Shown: positions 31,235 through 37,987 of the stretch, one piece after another | How positions within the stretch are numbered: position 1 is the first letter of the stretch | Layout of the letters: each line of letters begins with the position of its first letter | Source of the DNA: a virus | IMG/VR virus record: IMGVR_UViG_3300020455_000039 | Span: 1 to 37,987 of that record | Length of the DNA stretch: 37,987 nt | Reading direction: 5' to 3' (one strand) | The notes under the pieces: model-generated | The model's database searches: none | What the model was told of the DNA's origin: nothing | What the model saw: only the letters and a program-made list of their open reading frames with translations | Made by a program: the position numbers and the translations under genes

Positions 31235-33078
31235 TGGGATTAGACACATATATAGGAAGAGAACCGACATTCGGTGATTTAGAAAAACAAACTATCACAG
31301 GCGATAATAGTACAACTGTATTTAATTTAGATTTTGCTGTTGGTGACACAGCACATATTTTAGTTATATCAAATGGTGTTATATTAACACCGGGAACTGC
31401 TTATTCATTAAATGGTACAGGCACTCAAATAACATATGCCGTGGCACCTTCATCAAGTCAATCACACCACATATTATACTTAGGTAAACAGCTTCAGGTT
31501 CCTTCTAGTGTAATTGACGCAAATGGTCAAGAGTTTATTCTAGACCTAGATGGTGATTCAAGTATTACAGCAGATACAGATGATAAAATAGACATTAGAG
31601 TAGGGGGATCAGATGTTGGTTTCTTTAACTCGGCAGGATTTACAACAACAGGTGTGGTAACTGCTGGAGGTTTTACAATTGGTAATGCTGTAATAACAGA
31701 AGCAGAATTGGAAATACTAGATGGTGCTTCGGTTACAACTGCTGAATTAAATGTATTAGATGGTATTCCTGGCACACTAACTGCTACAGAATTAGGATAT
31801 GTTGATGGCGTATCCTCTGCTATTCAAACACAATTAGATGGTAAACAGGCAACTATTACAGGTTCTGCAACAACTATTGATACAGAATCCTTGACTGCAA
31901 GTAGAGCAGTTGTGTCTAACAGTTCACAAAAAATTGCTGTGTCTGCAACTACTGAAACAGAATTAGGATATGTAAATGGTGTTACCTCTGCTATTCAGAC
32001 ACAATTAGACGCAAAGGCACCTCTCGCTTCACCTACATTTACAGGAACAGTTACCGCTGCGACTGCAAACTTTAGTGGTGATGTTGGTTTAACTGGTAGT
32101 GCAAACTTAACGATTGCAGGAAATCTAACAGTAAATGGTACAACGACAACTGTATCAACAACAAATACAACTGTTACCGATAATTTATTAGAATTAAATA
32201 GTGGTGCGAGTTCAAATGCGAATGACTGTGGTATTATTATTGAAAGAGGATCTACTGGTAACAATGCGATTATGGCTTGGGATGAAAGTGCTGATGGATT
32301 TATATTTGGTACTACGACTGCAAATGCAGATGGTACTGGAGATTTAACAATCGCAGCTGCACCCCTAACTGTTAGTCAACTAAATGTAGCAGATGACGCT
32401 CAAATTAGAGTAGGTGATTCTCAGGATTTATTAATATTCCATGATGGTACTAACAATCTTAGTGTTATTAGGGATGCAGGTGCTGGTGGTTTAGATATAA
32501 GAGCAAGTGCCGTGGCAATAGAAAACGATGGCGGAACTGAAACAATGGCAACTTTTGCTGTTGATGGTGCGGTCACTTTATATCACGATAATACTGCTGT
32601 ATTTGCAACAGCTGCTGATGGTATTGATGTAACCGGTAAGGTTGACGCAAGTGGTGCTATTGAGGGTGTTGGTGCTACAATCACAGGTTCTACTGAATTA
32701 ACTTCACTTGGTGTTGGCACTGCTGCTTCAGGAACTACTGGTGAGATAAGGGCAACCAACGAGGTCACTGCTTATTATTCTTCAGATGTTGCATTAAAAG
32801 AAAATATTACAACAATAGATAATGCCTTAGATAAAATTAATTCTCTACAAGGTGTTAAGTTTGACTGGACAGATGAGTACATTAACTCTCGTGGTGGTGA
32901 AGATGGATTTTTTGTTAGAAAACACGATACAGGTATAATTGCTCAAGATGTTGAAAAAGTTTTACCTGAAATTGTTGCTAAAAGAGCAGACGGGTTTAAA
33001 GGTGTCAAATATGAAAAACTTATGGGGTTAGTAATTCAGGCAATTAAAGAATTATCTAAAAAAATGGATGAGAAATAA
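31234..33078 (+). CDS. Tail fibre with C-terminal S74 chaperone (614 aa)
   Basis: N-terminal attachment domain (~17-90: ITGDNSTTVFNLDF, ILVISNGVILTPGTAYSLNG, HILYLGKQLQVPSS). Repeats follow: EAELEILDGASVTTAELNVLDG and two TELGYV[DN]GV[ST]SAIQTQLD[GA]K, then the shaft module shared with the previous fibre. The C-terminus is an S74 domain with Ser517 and Lys522 (SSDVALKENI), KINSLQGVKFDW, HDTGIIAQDVEKVLPEIV and the helix KLMGLVIQAIKELSKKMDEK. Self-cleavage after trimerisation is expected from the family. It is the second S74 protein of the window. Confidence 0.9.
   Translation: MGLDTYIGREPTFGDLEKQTITGDNSTTVFNLDFAVGDTAHILVISNGVILTPGTAYSLNGTGTQITYAVAPSSSQSHHILYLGKQLQVPSSVIDANGQEFILDLDGDSSITADTDDKIDIRVGGSDVGFFNSAGFTTTGVVTAGGFTIGNAVITEAELEILDGASVTTAELNVLDGIPGTLTATELGYVDGVSSAIQTQLDGKQATITGSATTIDTESLTASRAVVSNSSQKIAVSATTETELGYVNGVTSAIQTQLDAKAPLASPTFTGTVTAATANFSGDVGLTGSANLTIAGNLTVNGTTTTVSTTNTTVTDNLLELNSGASSNANDCGIIIERGSTGNNAIMAWDESADGFIFGTTTANADGTGDLTIAAAPLTVSQLNVADDAQIRVGDSQDLLIFHDGTNNLSVIRDAGAGGLDIRASAVAIENDGGTETMATFAVDGAVTLYHDNTAVFATAADGIDVTGKVDASGAIEGVGATITGSTELTSLGVGTAASGTTGEIRATNEVTAYYSSDVALKENITTIDNALDKINSLQGVKFDWTDEYINSRGGEDGFFVRKHDTGIIAQDVEKVLPEIVAKRADGFKGVKYEKLMGLVIQAIKELSKKMDEK
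32110..32390. repeat. Fibre shaft module, second copy (see 29930-30200)
   Basis: Second copy of the shaft module, carrying NLTVNGTTTT, IERGSTGNNAIMAWDESAD and LTIAAAPL in the same order, with a few substitutions (GFIFGTTTAN instead of SFILGTTTAT). Boundaries are approximate. Confidence 0.8.
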
Positions 33079-34796
33079 TGACATTACAAGCTTCAGGTGC
33101 TATATCATTAACTAATCTAAAAAACGAATACGGCGGTTCTTCTACAAATATTAAGTTAGGCGATTATGCGGCTAAGTTTAATGATGGTGCTCATATTGTT
33201 TATTCAGTAGGTTGGAATGGCTATCATCTCACTATTAACGGCAGTAGTATAACCGATTCAGGTGCTGCATTAGATATACTAGTATATGGTATCACCCACG
33301 ATACTAGGGTAACCTTTCTTCTAGATAGTACTGTAACCGTTCCTGTTTATTTAAGAACCACATACGGAACAGATAATACTAATTTAATTACTACTGGTGT
33401 TTCTAATAACGGTTCTAATTACAATACAAGTAGTGCTTATCACTCTGGTTCATACACACAAATCCATATATCAGATCCAGGTGCAGCTTTAGGTAATGAT
33501 GGTGCTGAATACCCACCAGCTGGCAGTGGTAATTACATTTACCTTATGACGAATCAAACACAAGTAGTTAGTGCTAGTGATTCAACAGTTGCTTACAATG
33601 TAATTCAAGTTGATCCCGAAACAAATAGAAATGTAACCATAAAACACCCTTATGTTGATCTTGCATTCCCTTCAGCTTTAAGTGGAGGTAGTGAAGATTC
33701 TTTAGTGGGTGGTGGAACTTACTACTCTTTAAGTTCTTCATCTCATCCTGGACTTGTTAGAAATGGTAAATCTATTACTATAAAAGGCACTTGTGGTGCT
33801 GTTTCACCAGGACCTGCAAGCTTTAATGGTCCTGCTAATATTGCTATTGGAATATTTGGTTATCCATTTACTTTAACAGACTCAAACAACCATACACACG
33901 GAAGAACAATTGGTACATTTGGAAATATTTACTTTAGTAAGTCTATCAATCCATTTAACAGTTGGACTTCTAATAGTGGTTCAGGTATGGCTTCTTTTTA
34001 TGCAGCACAAATGCCAACATCACCAACAAGTTCATCTTTAGGTAGTGGTTGGTCTGCAAGTTGGAGTTCTTCAGGAAGTGATTTAATTGTTACCTTAACT
34101 AATGGTACAGGTAGTGATTATTATTTAATACCTCAAAATTCGGCTAATGGTAGTAATATCTTACCTTGGAACCTTATGTGGCCTGGTAGTGATTTTCAAT
34201 ATTACTATACCCAATCCTCTAATCAACTCAATGGTGGTTCAACACAAAGATATGGTCAAAATCTTTATAGTTATCTTTTCACCTTATTATCTAATAGTGA
34301 AGGCACTAATCAGAGTTTTGCTAGTTTTCTAGCTTATCATACTTCAAATGCTGATAGAGCAGCTGTAATTGCAGATTTATTACAATTATATAATGAGTTT
34401 GATGGACAAGGTGTTAACGGTGGTGATTATAGAGATGAAGGTCTAAATGTTGGTAATGGTTATGGGTTAGCTGGACGACTTAGCAGTATTTATGCAACAG
34501 AACCTACAACAGGAACTCTTAGAATTCATGGTAGAACAGGTGGTAATGGTTATCTTGGCGGTAAAATGGTAACCACATATCAAAATTATCATACCACAAA
34601 TGTATATAGTGGACCTACATTTGGATCAAATTCTGCTCAAGGTGCTACAAATTTTACTCCAACAATAACTTATGATGGTATCTATGATGGTGCTGGAACT
34701 TCCACTTCTAGAATTGGAAATGCAAATACAAATACTGGTAGAGCAACATTAAAGTCTAATATAAAAATGTCAGAGTTCTATGAGGGTAAAGCATAA
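33078..34796 (+). CDS. Tail fibre/tip protein with ISLTNL-type N-terminus (572 aa)
   Basis: The N-terminal ~50 residues (ASGAISLTNLKNEYGGSSTN, IKLGDYAAKF) are the SGxISLxxLxxEfG docking motif found at the start of many marine phage tip proteins; the glycine-rich protein two genes on has the same motif. The rest is a unique Ser/Thr/Asn/Tyr/Gly-rich beta-structure with many aromatic residues (SDFQYYYTQSSNQLNGG, GRTGGNGYLGGKMVTTYQ). It ends ATLKSNIKMSEFYEGKA. It probably contacts host receptors, and its unique body suggests diversification. TAATG at both ends. Confidence 0.75.
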   Translation: MTLQASGAISLTNLKNEYGGSSTNIKLGDYAAKFNDGAHIVYSVGWNGYHLTINGSSITDSGAALDILVYGITHDTRVTFLLDSTVTVPVYLRTTYGTDNTNLITTGVSNNGSNYNTSSAYHSGSYTQIHISDPGAALGNDGAEYPPAGSGNYIYLMTNQTQVVSASDSTVAYNVIQVDPETNRNVTIKHPYVDLAFPSALSGGSEDSLVGGGTYYSLSSSSHPGLVRNGKSITIKGTCGAVSPGPASFNGPANIAIGIFGYPFTLTDSNNHTHGRTIGTFGNIYFSKSINPFNSWTSNSGSGMASFYAAQMPTSPTSSSLGSGWSASWSSSGSDLIVTLTNGTGSDYYLIPQNSANGSNILPWNLMWPGSDFQYYYTQSSNQLNGGSTQRYGQNLYSYLFTLLSNSEGTNQSFASFLAYHTSNADRAAVIADLLQLYNEFDGQGVNGGDYRDEGLNVGNGYGLAGRLSSIYATEPTTGTLRIHGRTGGNGYLGGKMVTTYQNYHTTNVYSGPTFGSNSAQGATNFTPTITYDGIYDGAGTSTSRIGNANTNTGRATLKSNIKMSEFYEGKA

Positions 34797-35047
34797 TGAA
34801 AACAATACATAAACATATATACTGGAAAGAAGAAGAAATTAATGGCGAGAAGAAAAAGGTTCCTTATATCTTAGGAGTAGTAAAGAAAGATGAAAACCAT
34901 ACTGTGGTATATTCACATCCAGAAGGTATGCCTAATCCGTTTTTTGATCCACCTAATTTAAGTAATGCCCGAGTTAGAGAAGATATCAAAAAAGCACAAA
35001 AAGAACTTGAAAAACTAGAGGTTCCTTTTGGACCTCATATTAAATAA
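34796..35047 (+). CDS. Small hypothetical protein between tip genes (83 aa)
   Basis: Coupled by TAATG to the tip gene before it. The product (KHIYWKEEEINGEKKKVPYILG, VVYSHPEGMPNPFFDPPNLS) has strands first and a helix at the end (REDIKKAQKELEKLEVPFG). There is no signal sequence. A chaperone or cap for the preceding tip protein is a guess based only on position. Confidence 0.6.
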   Translation: MKTIHKHIYWKEEEINGEKKKVPYILGVVKKDENHTVVYSHPEGMPNPFFDPPNLSNARVREDIKKAQKELEKLEVPFGPHIK

Positions 35048-35049
35048 CA

Positions 35050-35057
35050 TATAAATA
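35050..35057 (+). promoter_or_regulatory. T4-type late promoter box TATAAATA, 5 nt before an ATG
   Basis: A perfect TATAAATA immediately after the TAA of the 83-aa gene, ending exactly 5 nt before the ATG at 35063. No ribosome-binding site lies between the two, so a leaderless transcript is predicted for the glycine-rich adhesin. Confidence 0.75.
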
Positions 35058-35062
35058 ATATT

Positions 35063-36157
35063 ATGACAACGCCAACAGGACAAATAAGTTTTGAAAATAT
35101 AAGATCAGAGTTTGGTCGACCACAGGCCAATAACACTCTAAATTCATACTATAGCGGTGGAACTGCTCTAGGGGCACCTCTTGCAAATGTTCCTTCAAGT
35201 GGGGCAATCTCAATGTCTCAATTAAGAAATACTGCAAAAATAAGTGGCGGTGGTGATAGACACAATATATCTTCTGGTTATCCTAATGCTACTAATATAA
35301 TATTCTTTACAAATCAAGACTGTTATTCAAACACAACAGGCACTGCTGCCCTATATTTACCTGGTAGTAGAACAGGCGCAACTTCAGTAATCATTAATCA
35401 CGGCGTATATGGTCGAAGTGGTAATGGTGGAGGAGGTCAACCTGTTTCACACTCAAGTAATGGTAATGCACAACCCACAGGAGGTGCAGGTAATGGTGGC
35501 GGTGGTGGTACAGCAGTTTCAATAGGTTCTCCTGCTTTCATAGATAATAACTCAAATGTATATGGGGGATCGGGTGGCGGAGGCGGAGGTTCTGCCTACG
35601 GTGCAAATATAACAGGTGCAATTAATAATGGTATAACTTGCACATCAACAACATTTAAAGGTATTACAACAAACACTAATGGTTCTACTGCATTTACGAT
35701 AGGTTCAGGCGGCGGCGGTGGTGGCGGCGGTGCTCAACCGGGTAATATAAGTGATGGCGGTGGCGGTGGTGCAGGTGGCGGAGGTCACACAACTAACTTT
35801 GCAAATGGTAATGTAAATGTAACCACATCAGGAACACAATGTTCATCTAATGGTTCTTTCTTTAATGGTAGAATTGTAAGAATGGTATCGAATCAAGGTA
35901 ATTTTGGCAACACGCCAGGCGGTTCTGGAGGCTCTAATGGTAATGCAGGATCAGGTAGAATTGCAACAAGTGGTACTGTATCTTTTCCAGCATTAAATCA
36001 AAATGGTGTGAGTATAAGTAGTAGAGGAGTATCTGCGAATGGAGGTGCTTCTAATGGAGGAGGTGCTGGTAATTCATTCTCTGGTTATAATACATATAAT
36101 CAAACAGTACACGGTATTGCTTCAACATCAGGAACAACAAACGGGAATTTCTCATAA
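35063..36157 (+). CDS. Glycine-rich tail-tip protein, probable adhesin (364 aa)
   Basis: The N-terminal ~55 residues carry two docking motifs, GQISFENIRSEFGRP and GAISMSQLRNT. The body alternates beta segments with glycine-rich stretches at about 121-149, 168-176, 215-241, 286-301 and 326-341 (for example GGSGGGGGGSAYG, and a run of eight glycines at ~216-223). Distal adhesins of some T-even-type phages (gp38 of S16) pack such stretches as a polyglycine-II sandwich that displays host-binding loops; the arrangement here fits that design by analogy. Served by a late box 5 nt upstream and coupled by TAATG to an 80-aa gene. A general structural glycine-rich tail protein is the alternative. Confidence 0.7.
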   Translation: MTTPTGQISFENIRSEFGRPQANNTLNSYYSGGTALGAPLANVPSSGAISMSQLRNTAKISGGGDRHNISSGYPNATNIIFFTNQDCYSNTTGTAALYLPGSRTGATSVIINHGVYGRSGNGGGGQPVSHSSNGNAQPTGGAGNGGGGGTAVSIGSPAFIDNNSNVYGGSGGGGGGSAYGANITGAINNGITCTSTTFKGITTNTNGSTAFTIGSGGGGGGGGAQPGNISDGGGGGAGGGGHTTNFANGNVNVTTSGTQCSSNGSFFNGRIVRMVSNQGNFGNTPGGSGGSNGNAGSGRIATSGTVSFPALNQNGVSISSRGVSANGGASNGGGAGNSFSGYNTYNQTVHGIASTSGTTNGNFS

Positions 36158-36399
36158 TGGCAACAATAACATGGAAAGTAAAAGAGTCTAACGAAAACGG
36201 AACTCTAGTTGAATATACAGATGGTACACATACTTGTTATACAAGAATGGGTGAAACATTTACGAGTAATAGAACTAGTGGTAGTTTAAATTACGAAGAT
36301 ATTGATAAATGGTTAGCAACAAATCAAGATACAATTATTAAAATGTTTGCTGAACAGGAAGATGATGATTTTAAGGATGAAGGTGTTTTTGAATTATGA
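36157..36399 (+). CDS. Small acidic protein after the adhesin (80 aa)
   Basis: TAATG overlap with the adhesin gene. ITWKVKESNENGTLVEYTDG then a CYTRMGETF strand; the C-terminal part is acidic (MFAEQEDDDFKDEGVFEL). Probably a small beta-meander followed by a helix and disordered tail. Its coupling to the adhesin suggests a chaperone or partner, as gp38-type proteins serve in T4, but no family is recognised. Confidence 0.6.
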   Translation: MATITWKVKESNENGTLVEYTDGTHTCYTRMGETFTSNRTSGSLNYEDIDKWLATNQDTIIKMFAEQEDDDFKDEGVFEL

Positions 36400-36728
36400 A
36401 ACTAGATCCACAATTTCATCCAGATCAATCTGAAGCGAAATTGAGATACTTTGAAGAGGAACTTACCAAAAGAGTACAATACAAAGAAAAAGGTAGGTCT
36501 CTAAAACATACAGAAACTTGGAATTTTGATGATATAAATATTCAAGCAACACACACTAATTCAGAGGATAAGTTTACAGTATTATTCTGTGAAGATGGTC
36601 AGGTAACAATTAATGATGTAATATCTTTAAATCAGTCCGATATCTTAATTTGTAAACAATTAGGTAAAAATTATGTTATTAAAAATATGTATTTTGAAAG
36701 TGGAAGTATAATTCATGCCTTTATATAA
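36396..36728 (+). CDS. Cupin-like small protein (110 aa)
   Basis: Overlaps the previous stop as ATGA. The N-terminal half is charged and helical (QSEAKLRYFEEELTKRVQYK). The C-terminal half has the strands expected of a small jelly roll: FTVLFCEDGQVTIND, LNQSDILICKQLGKNYVIKN, ending SGSIIHAFI. The same order of strands (FVTSG-LNVSEG, then CLLLQKNKEYTL) ends the next protein, suggesting the two share a cupin-like fold. No complete metal-binding His set is visible, so it may be structural or sugar-binding. Confidence 0.55.
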   Translation: MKLDPQFHPDQSEAKLRYFEEELTKRVQYKEKGRSLKHTETWNFDDINIQATHTNSEDKFTVLFCEDGQVTINDVISLNQSDILICKQLGKNYVIKNMYFESGSIIHAFI

Positions 36729-37503
36729 AAAACTAGATGTAAACCAAGAATCTACAATCAATGAACCTTTACTAGAAACAACAATAGAAAAGGCAACTGG
36801 TGGTAATGTTAGAACAACTGGCACTAGATTAGTACAAAAAAATATTGTTGTTAGATGTTTACCTAACATATATTATAATACTATTGCTGAAGGTGAGGGG
36901 CCTATATTCAATAATAGTGCTGTACCTGAGTATTGTAGAACTAATTTATCTGTACAAGTAATATGGAATAATGGTATTAGTTGGACATTAGATAATGATG
37001 AAACTATTACTTTAAGACCTGGTTCTTATCAAACTTTGAATGATAAAAATAATTTTGTTATTAAGTATGGAGATGAAATACAAAAAACAAATCAAGGCAC
37101 GCTTTTAGATAATATTACCTATGATGGTGAAGAAATATATTTTCCAGGTGAATCACAATACACACAAAAAGACGCAAACTTTAATGGTGGATTTTATTTC
37201 TTTCTAGGAATTATTCACGATATTACTTATTCAGCACAGTCTTGGTATCCTAGAATTGTAAATCATTATACCAATGTAGTAGATCGTACTGTTAAAATCG
37301 TTAAAGATGATAATGCTATACAACATTTTCTATTTGTTACCTCAGGAACTTTAAATGTGAGTGAAGGACTGAAACAAAGAAACTTTAACAAAGAGTCTTG
37401 CCTTTTATTGCAAAAAAATAAAGAATACACACTATCACAAGTTGGTGATGAAATGATGAATGTTTATGAATTTAAATCTGTTAAAAAAGCCACTACTGAC
37501 TAA
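36715..37503 (+). CDS. Hypothetical protein with two possible jelly-roll halves (262 aa)
   Basis: Starts 14 nt inside the preceding gene. The N-terminal half (~45-130) is beta-rich with WNNGISWTLDNDETITLRPG, a typical jelly-roll turn. The C-terminal half (~175-262) has HYTNVVDRTVKIVKDDN, HFLFVTSGTLNVSEG and LLQKNKEYTLSQVGDE, resembling the cupin-like end of the 36396 protein. Possibly a bicupin. It has no signal peptide. Its 3' end overlaps the desaturase start by 38 nt. The function is unknown; it could serve the fibres or the lipid and surface modification genes downstream. Confidence 0.6.
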   Translation: MPLYKKLDVNQESTINEPLLETTIEKATGGNVRTTGTRLVQKNIVVRCLPNIYYNTIAEGEGPIFNNSAVPEYCRTNLSVQVIWNNGISWTLDNDETITLRPGSYQTLNDKNNFVIKYGDEIQKTNQGTLLDNITYDGEEIYFPGESQYTQKDANFNGGFYFFLGIIHDITYSAQSWYPRIVNHYTNVVDRTVKIVKDDNAIQHFLFVTSGTLNVSEGLKQRNFNKESCLLLQKNKEYTLSQVGDEMMNVYEFKSVKKATTD

Positions 37504-37987
37504 AAGAGGCCTGAATAATGTAAAACTAGCAGGTCGAGAAGCGTGGGAGTCTACCGTTTTTCAACTTTCAATTTATAGTCTTGCAATTCTTTTTTTAATA
37601 TTTTATCCAGTCAATTACATTTTAGCACCATTTACTTCTATTTCAGTTTCACTTGTTATGGGATTTGCGATAGGTATATTTTTACATAGAGGTTTTGTAC
37701 ATAAACAGTTTCAAACTTATTCATTCTTACAAAAACCTGCCTTGTTTATTGCAAGTATGGTAATGTTTACTACATCTATTCGTTGGTCTTTTGCTCATAT
37801 GTATCATCACAAATTTGTTGATACAGACCAAGACCCACACAATCCTATGAGTATAGGTCTGATAGGTTCTGCATTTCCTATCTTCTGGAATAAATTTCCT
37901 GTATCAATGCGAGATATGTTAAGACTTAAAGGTCATTTCAAAGACCCATATCATAAGTTTATGGAAAAGTATTTTGCTTTTGTAGTT
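37466..37987 (+). CDS. Fatty acid desaturase, 3' truncated by the window
   Basis: The frame opens at ATG 37466 and runs through the last base (174 codons). Hydrophobic segments lie at ~32-56 and ~57-73, followed by His box 1 HRGFVH (His74, His79), another hydrophobic segment PALFIASMVMFTTSIRW, and His box 2 HMYHHKFVDTDQDPHNP (His111, 114, 115). H-x4-H and H-x2-HH, with the D-T-D-x-D-P-H-N tail, are the di-iron signature of membrane delta-9-type acyl desaturases; the third box should lie beyond the window. The enzyme would desaturate host membrane acyl chains. The 38-nt overlap with the previous gene is long but no better start is seen downstream. Confidence 0.9.
   Translation, partial: MNLNLLKKPLLTKRGLNNVKLAGREAWESTVFQLSIYSLAILFLIFYPVNYILAPFTSISVSLVMGFAIGIFLHRGFVHKQFQTYSFLQKPALFIASMVMFTTSIRWSFAHMYHHKFVDTDQDPHNPMSIGLIGSAFPIFWNKFPVSMRDMLRLKGHFKDPYHKFMEKYFAFVV

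Overview
The window is a piece of a T4-like contractile-tailed phage genome (T4-type superfamily). It is AT-rich and densely packed, and in gene order and style it resembles the myoviruses of marine cyanobacteria and SAR11-type bacteria. The supporting signs are a T4-type baseplate block (end of a gp5-like hub, PAAR tip, gp25, gp6, gp8-like wedge), TATAAATA boxes of the T4 late-promoter type, genes joined by ATGA, TAATG and TTGA overlaps, several tail-fibre genes with S74 chaperone ends, and auxiliary metabolic genes. The host cannot be read from the window; a marine proteobacterium or cyanobacterium is inferred from the style only. No interval over 300 bases lacks a gene.

Layout. (1) 1-998, rightward: the 3' end of the hub gene, then very small genes, two of them encoding membrane or exported proteins. 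(2) 1050-6893, rightward: an island of modification enzymes. It holds two tandem paralogous non-haem Fe/2OG-oxygenase-like proteins with C-terminal cysteine clusters, a class I methyltransferase, a NodU/CmcH-type carbamoyltransferase, a PAPS-type sulfotransferase and a cupin-like protein. (3) 9822-6940, leftward: a sigma70-like promoter drives seven tiny genes, including an 18-codon hydrophobic micro-ORF and a 41-aa gene, then a tRNA-Pro(UGG), one unknown small protein and two more Fe(II)/2OG oxygenases. (4) 9823-9968: a divergent control region with a perfect hairpin and a 25-bp direct repeat. (5) 9969-27828, rightward: small basic proteins, PAAR, gp25, gp6, a gp7-position wedge protein, an S74 tail fibre, a subtilisin-like protease, the gp8-like wedge protein, a 2052-aa virion protein and a small coiled-coil protein. 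(6) 27818-37503: fibre-type proteins, a glycine-rich probable adhesin, and small proteins that include two cupin-like ones. (7) The right edge: the first 174 codons of a membrane fatty-acid desaturase.

How it fits together. Regions 5 and 6 build the baseplate and host-recognition parts. Fibre maturation probably involves two self-cleaving S74 domains, and the subtilase may process virion or host-surface proteins. Regions 2, 3 and 7 encode enzymes that hydroxylate, methylate, carbamoylate, sulfate or desaturate small molecules, glycans, proteins or lipids; their substrates are not visible, but surface or envelope modification is the most coherent reading. Four late-promoter boxes lie only 5-6 nt before an ATG, which predicts leaderless or nearly leaderless late mRNAs.
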